Shown: positions 4,669 through 6,739 of the stretch, one piece after another
How the letters are laid out: the number at the start of each line of letters is the position of its first letter
How positions within the stretch are numbered: position 1 is the stretch's first letter
DNA from: Desulfurococcales archaeon
GTDB taxonomy: Archaea; Thermoproteota; Thermoprotei_A; Sulfolobales; NBVN01
Assembly (NCBI GenBank): GCA_027061705.1
Contig: JAMOVB010000127.1
Location: 1-6,739 of the forward strand
Direction: 5' to 3'
DNA: 6,739 bases
Made by a program: the position numbers and the translations under genes
The notes under the pieces: model-generated
What the model saw: the letters and a program-made list of their open reading frames with translations, nothing else
The model's database searches: none
Told to the model about the DNA's origin: nothing

Positions 4669-5523
4669 ATGAGGTTACGTACGTTCGTGCTGTTCTTTCT
4701 TCCGGTGCTTGTTTTCGGGGGCTTCCTCTACTACGGCATAGCGTGGAACATATCCATATCCCTTACAAACTACTCGCTCCTTAACCCGAAGCCCGTGTTC
4801 ACAGGCCTCCAGAGCTTCATAACGCTGTTCAATGACTTCTGGTTTCAGGCAGCGTTGAAGAAGACTCTCATGTGGGTGGGGGTTCTTGCATCCCTAGGCA
4901 ACGTCATAGGGCTTCTGCTGGCGACCGCCATATTCCAGTTCAAGAGCCCTAAGGTAAGGCACGCTCTAACGTCGTTCTTCATATACCCGATGAGCCTCTC
5001 GATGGTTGTAGTGGGCATTATATGGAGGTGGATTTTCGACCCGTATAAGGGTATAGACATCATACTGAATAAGCTCGGCCTGCCCACGCCCGCATGGCTC
5101 ACAGGCAATAACGCCTTCTGGAGCCTAGCCCTTGTTTCCGTGTGGGTGTACGCAGGCTTCACGGCGATGCTGTATCTCTCAGCGTTCTATAATGTCGGGG
5201 CGTCACTCATAGAGAGCGCCATGGTGGACGGGGCAGACATGTTCACCATAATGACTAGGATAGTCATACCGAATGCCAAGCAGGGGCTGATAATCTCCGT
5301 TATATTCCTGGCGCTCTTCGCCATCCAGATGTTCGCCCTGCCGTTCTCAGTGCTGTTCATGAACCCCTTCACAATGACGTTGGTTATGTACATCTACAAT
5401 AAGTTCGTGTCAGAGTACTTCTGCCTGGCCTCGGCGACCGCCATTATAGTGATCGTGATCTCCGCCTTCATAGTAATACCCTACGCCATGTGGGGGCTGA
5501 AGAGGTGGATTATCAGGAGGTGA
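4669..5523 (+). CDS. Sugar ABC transporter permease, MalF/GlcT-like
   Basis: The product has 284 residues from ATG 4669 (286 from GTG 4663). It is an inner membrane channel subunit of a CUT1 importer, with six predicted helices near 6-24, 67-89, 101-123, 150-173, 205-227 and 250-275. The cytoplasmic EAA loop, which docks onto the ATPase, is clear at 182-201: E-S-A, then VDG (186-188) and I-P (200-201). The stretch FDPYKGIDIILNKLG (123-137) before helix 4 is typical of the MalF/UgpA side of the pair, and the length matches the short form found with many thermophile sugar transporters. The gene lies 117 bases after the binding-protein stop, with hairpins in the gap, and six bases before the second permease. 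It corresponds by position to GlcT of the Sulfolobus glucose transporter. The family is secure; the sugar is inferred from the binding protein. Confidence 0.93.
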   Translation: MRLRTFVLFFLPVLVFGGFLYYGIAWNISISLTNYSLLNPKPVFTGLQSFITLFNDFWFQAALKKTLMWVGVLASLGNVIGLLLATAIFQFKSPKVRHALTSFFIYPMSLSMVVVGIIWRWIFDPYKGIDIILNKLGLPTPAWLTGNNAFWSLALVSVWVYAGFTAMLYLSAFYNVGASLIESAMVDGADMFTIMTRIVIPNAKQGLIISVIFLALFAIQMFALPFSVLFMNPFTMTLVMYIYNKFVSEYFCLASATAIIVIVISAFIVIPYAMWGLKRWIIRR

Positions 5524-5524
5524 T
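5515..5524 (+). promoter_or_regulatory. Ribosome binding site for the second permease, overlapping the previous stop
   Basis: AGGAGGTGAT is a full-length match to the anti-Shine-Dalgarno sequence, five bases before GTG 5530, and contains the TGA stop of the first permease (5521-5523). It decides for GTG 5530, because nearby ATG 5523 and GTG 5525 run into early stops. Coupled translation of the two permeases is likely. Confidence 0.7.
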
Positions 5525-5529
5525 GTGCG

Positions 5530-6354
5530 GTGAGGATATACTGGAGTAAGGTGTACGCGTACGCCGTCATAATAGTGCTTGGTGTGATATGGGCGTTCCC
5601 GATATACTCCCTAATACTCGGCTCGATAAAGTCCTTAGCAGAGGTTATGAACACACCTATCTTCGTCCCGCCGGACGCCCCGAGCCTCTCGACACTGGCC
5701 TCCGTGGCTAACGCCATGAAAACCACGCTACTCAACACGGCAATAGTTGTTATCCCGGTCGCAGTACTCTCAACATTCTTCGGGATGTTAGGCGCCTACG
5801 CGATAGTGCGTAGAAGGAGTAAGTTGAGCGACACCCTAATGATGCTTGTAGCGATAGCGACCTACACACCCTACCAAGCACTTCTCGTGCCCTTCGTCCA
5901 CATACTGAAGTTCTTCAACCTCTACAACACGCTTCCAGGGCTGGCCTTCGGCTTCCTCATATACTACACTCCGATGGCGGCCCTGCTAATGGTCATATTC
6001 ATGTCGGTAATACCTAGCGAGCTGATAGAGGCCGCCGTCGTCGACGGGGCTAACGAGTTCAGCATATTCAAGCGGGTGGTTCTCCCCGTGCTGGGCCCCG
6101 GCATAGTGTCTACGCTGATATTCATACTGATAGTGTCGTGGAATAACTTCTTCATACCGCTGATACTGACGAGGGGGTACGGGAAGTTCGTAACGCTGAG
6201 GATATTCAGCTATGTCGGCCAGAGCGGGACGTTCTACAATAAGATGTTCGCAGCAGCCCTCCTGGGCTCGCTCCCGCCCCTCATAATATTCATCGTGCTC
6301 GGCAGGTACTTCATCAGAGGCCTACTCGTTTTAGGTACGGGTGCTAAGGGGTGA
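5530..6354 (+). CDS. Sugar ABC transporter permease, MalG/GlcU-like
   Basis: The 274-residue product is the second channel subunit of the importer. Six helices are predicted near 10-30, 68-93, 101-126, 136-158, 187-208 and 243-262. The EAA loop is close to consensus: E-A-A (167-169), VDGA (171-174) and VVLP (183-186). FNLYNTLPGL (129-138) is a MalG-family hallmark between helices 3 and 4. The start is GTG at 5530, set by a full Shine-Dalgarno match. The spacing is six bases from the first permease and four bases to the ATPase gene at 6359, so the three are surely co-transcribed. It should pair with the product of 4669-5523 to form the sugar channel and bind the ATPase dimer on the cytoplasmic side. 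Confidence 0.94.
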   Translation: MRIYWSKVYAYAVIIVLGVIWAFPIYSLILGSIKSLAEVMNTPIFVPPDAPSLSTLASVANAMKTTLLNTAIVVIPVAVLSTFFGMLGAYAIVRRRSKLSDTLMMLVAIATYTPYQALLVPFVHILKFFNLYNTLPGLAFGFLIYYTPMAALLMVIFMSVIPSELIEAAVVDGANEFSIFKRVVLPVLGPGIVSTLIFILIVSWNNFFIPLILTRGYGKFVTLRIFSYVGQSGTFYNKMFAAALLGSLPPLIIFIVLGRYFIRGLLVLGTGAKG

Positions 6355-6358
6355 TAAG

Positions 6359-6739
6359 ATGGTCTCCATAACTGTTGAGGATTTAACGAAAATATTCCCT
6401 CCCAAGGTCGTCGCGCTCGACAACGTCAACCTCGACGTAAGGGATAAGGAGTTCCTAGTGGTTCTCGGCCCCTCAGGCTCGGGCAAAACCACCTTCCTGA
6501 GGATACTGGCGGGGCTGGAGGTCCCGACAAGGGGTAGGGTGCTGATCGGGGATAAGGAGGTTGTCATGGCTGACGGCAGGAAGGTCAGGAAGTACGTGCC
6601 CCCGCAGGAGAGGGACGTCGGCATGGTGTTCCAGAACTGGGCCCTCTACCCGCACATGAAGGTGTTCGACAACATAGCCTTCCCGCTTCAAGTCCGGAGG
6701 GTTCCGAAGGAGGAGATTAGGAGGAGGGTTAAGGAGATA
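6359..6739 (+). CDS. Sugar ABC transporter ATPase, MalK/GlcV-like (3' end outside window)
   Basis: The frame opens at ATG 6359 and runs without a stop to the last base, giving the first 127 residues of a protein usually about 350-380 long. Walker A GPSGSGKTT is at 37-45 and the Q-loop at 88-99 (GMVFQNWALYPH, Gln92), preceded by PPQERDV (81-87), a combination typical of the MalK/UgpC/GlcV group of sugar importer ATPases. The signature motif, Walker B, His switch and the C-terminal regulatory domain of this group lie beyond the window, so completeness cannot be judged. GGTGAT (6350-6355) precedes the ATG, overlapping the stop of the second permease. It completes the transporter and would power uptake from the binding protein through the two permeases. 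Confidence 0.93.
   Translation, partial: MVSITVEDLTKIFPPKVVALDNVNLDVRDKEFLVVLGPSGSGKTTFLRILAGLEVPTRGRVLIGDKEVVMADGRKVRKYVPPQERDVGMVFQNWALYPHMKVFDNIAFPLQVRRVPKEEIRRRVKEI

Noticed and set aside
1..6739. CRISPR array, tRNA or rRNA genes
   Set aside because: No regularly spaced repeats of 24 bases or more with unique spacers and no tRNA or rRNA signature were found on reading both strands. The short stalk repeats are coding.

Overview
The window reads as thermophilic archaeal DNA, most likely from a member of the Thermoproteota (Crenarchaeota). The reasons are: AGG as the main Arg codon and ATA as the main Ile codon; strong GGAGGTGAT-type Shine-Dalgarno sites inside operons, while two transcription units that seem to start in the window have a TATA-like box so close to the start codon that leaderless mRNA is likely; T-rich rather than classic hairpin terminators; and a sugar-binding protein with a pilin-like (class III) signal peptide followed by a Thr-rich stalk, an arrangement known from Sulfolobales. 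The genus cannot be fixed from the sequence. All genes lie on the + strand.

Region 1 (1-2171) is the 3' part of a tightly overlapping membrane/export operon. It holds the C-terminal tail of a membrane protein (1-144), an ABC ATPase (128-1003), a polytopic membrane protein that is probably its permease (1000-1683), and a two-helix protein with a four-cysteine ectodomain (1680-2171). Each gene overlaps the next by 4 to 17 bases, so translation is probably coupled. The cargo is unknown.

Region 2 (2172-2946) holds a possible promoter, a short hairpin over a start codon, and a small unrecognised basic protein (2199-2453). A T6 tract inside an imperfect inverted repeat probably ends transcription. 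About 400 bases of AT-rich DNA without a gene follow, carrying short repeats and, at the 3' end, a good BRE/TATA pair (2914-2927) for the next operon.

Region 3 (2947-6739) is a carbohydrate-uptake (CUT1) ABC transporter operon: binding protein (2947-4551), two permeases with EAA loops (4669-5523 and 5530-6354), and the N-terminal part of a MalK/GlcV-type ATPase (6359 to the window end). The binding protein keeps the motif set I remember from the Thermus glucose/galactose-binding protein, so glucose or a related hexose is the best substrate guess. The gap between the binding protein and the first permease has a pyrimidine tract and two competing hairpins, which would suit strong expression of the binding protein and weaker expression of the membrane parts.

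I see no clearly new defence or mobile system. The points most worth a second look are the unassigned ABC exporter with its Cys-rich partner, the CCCCACACCCT hairpin motif found just ahead of two start codons, and the AT-rich upstream region.
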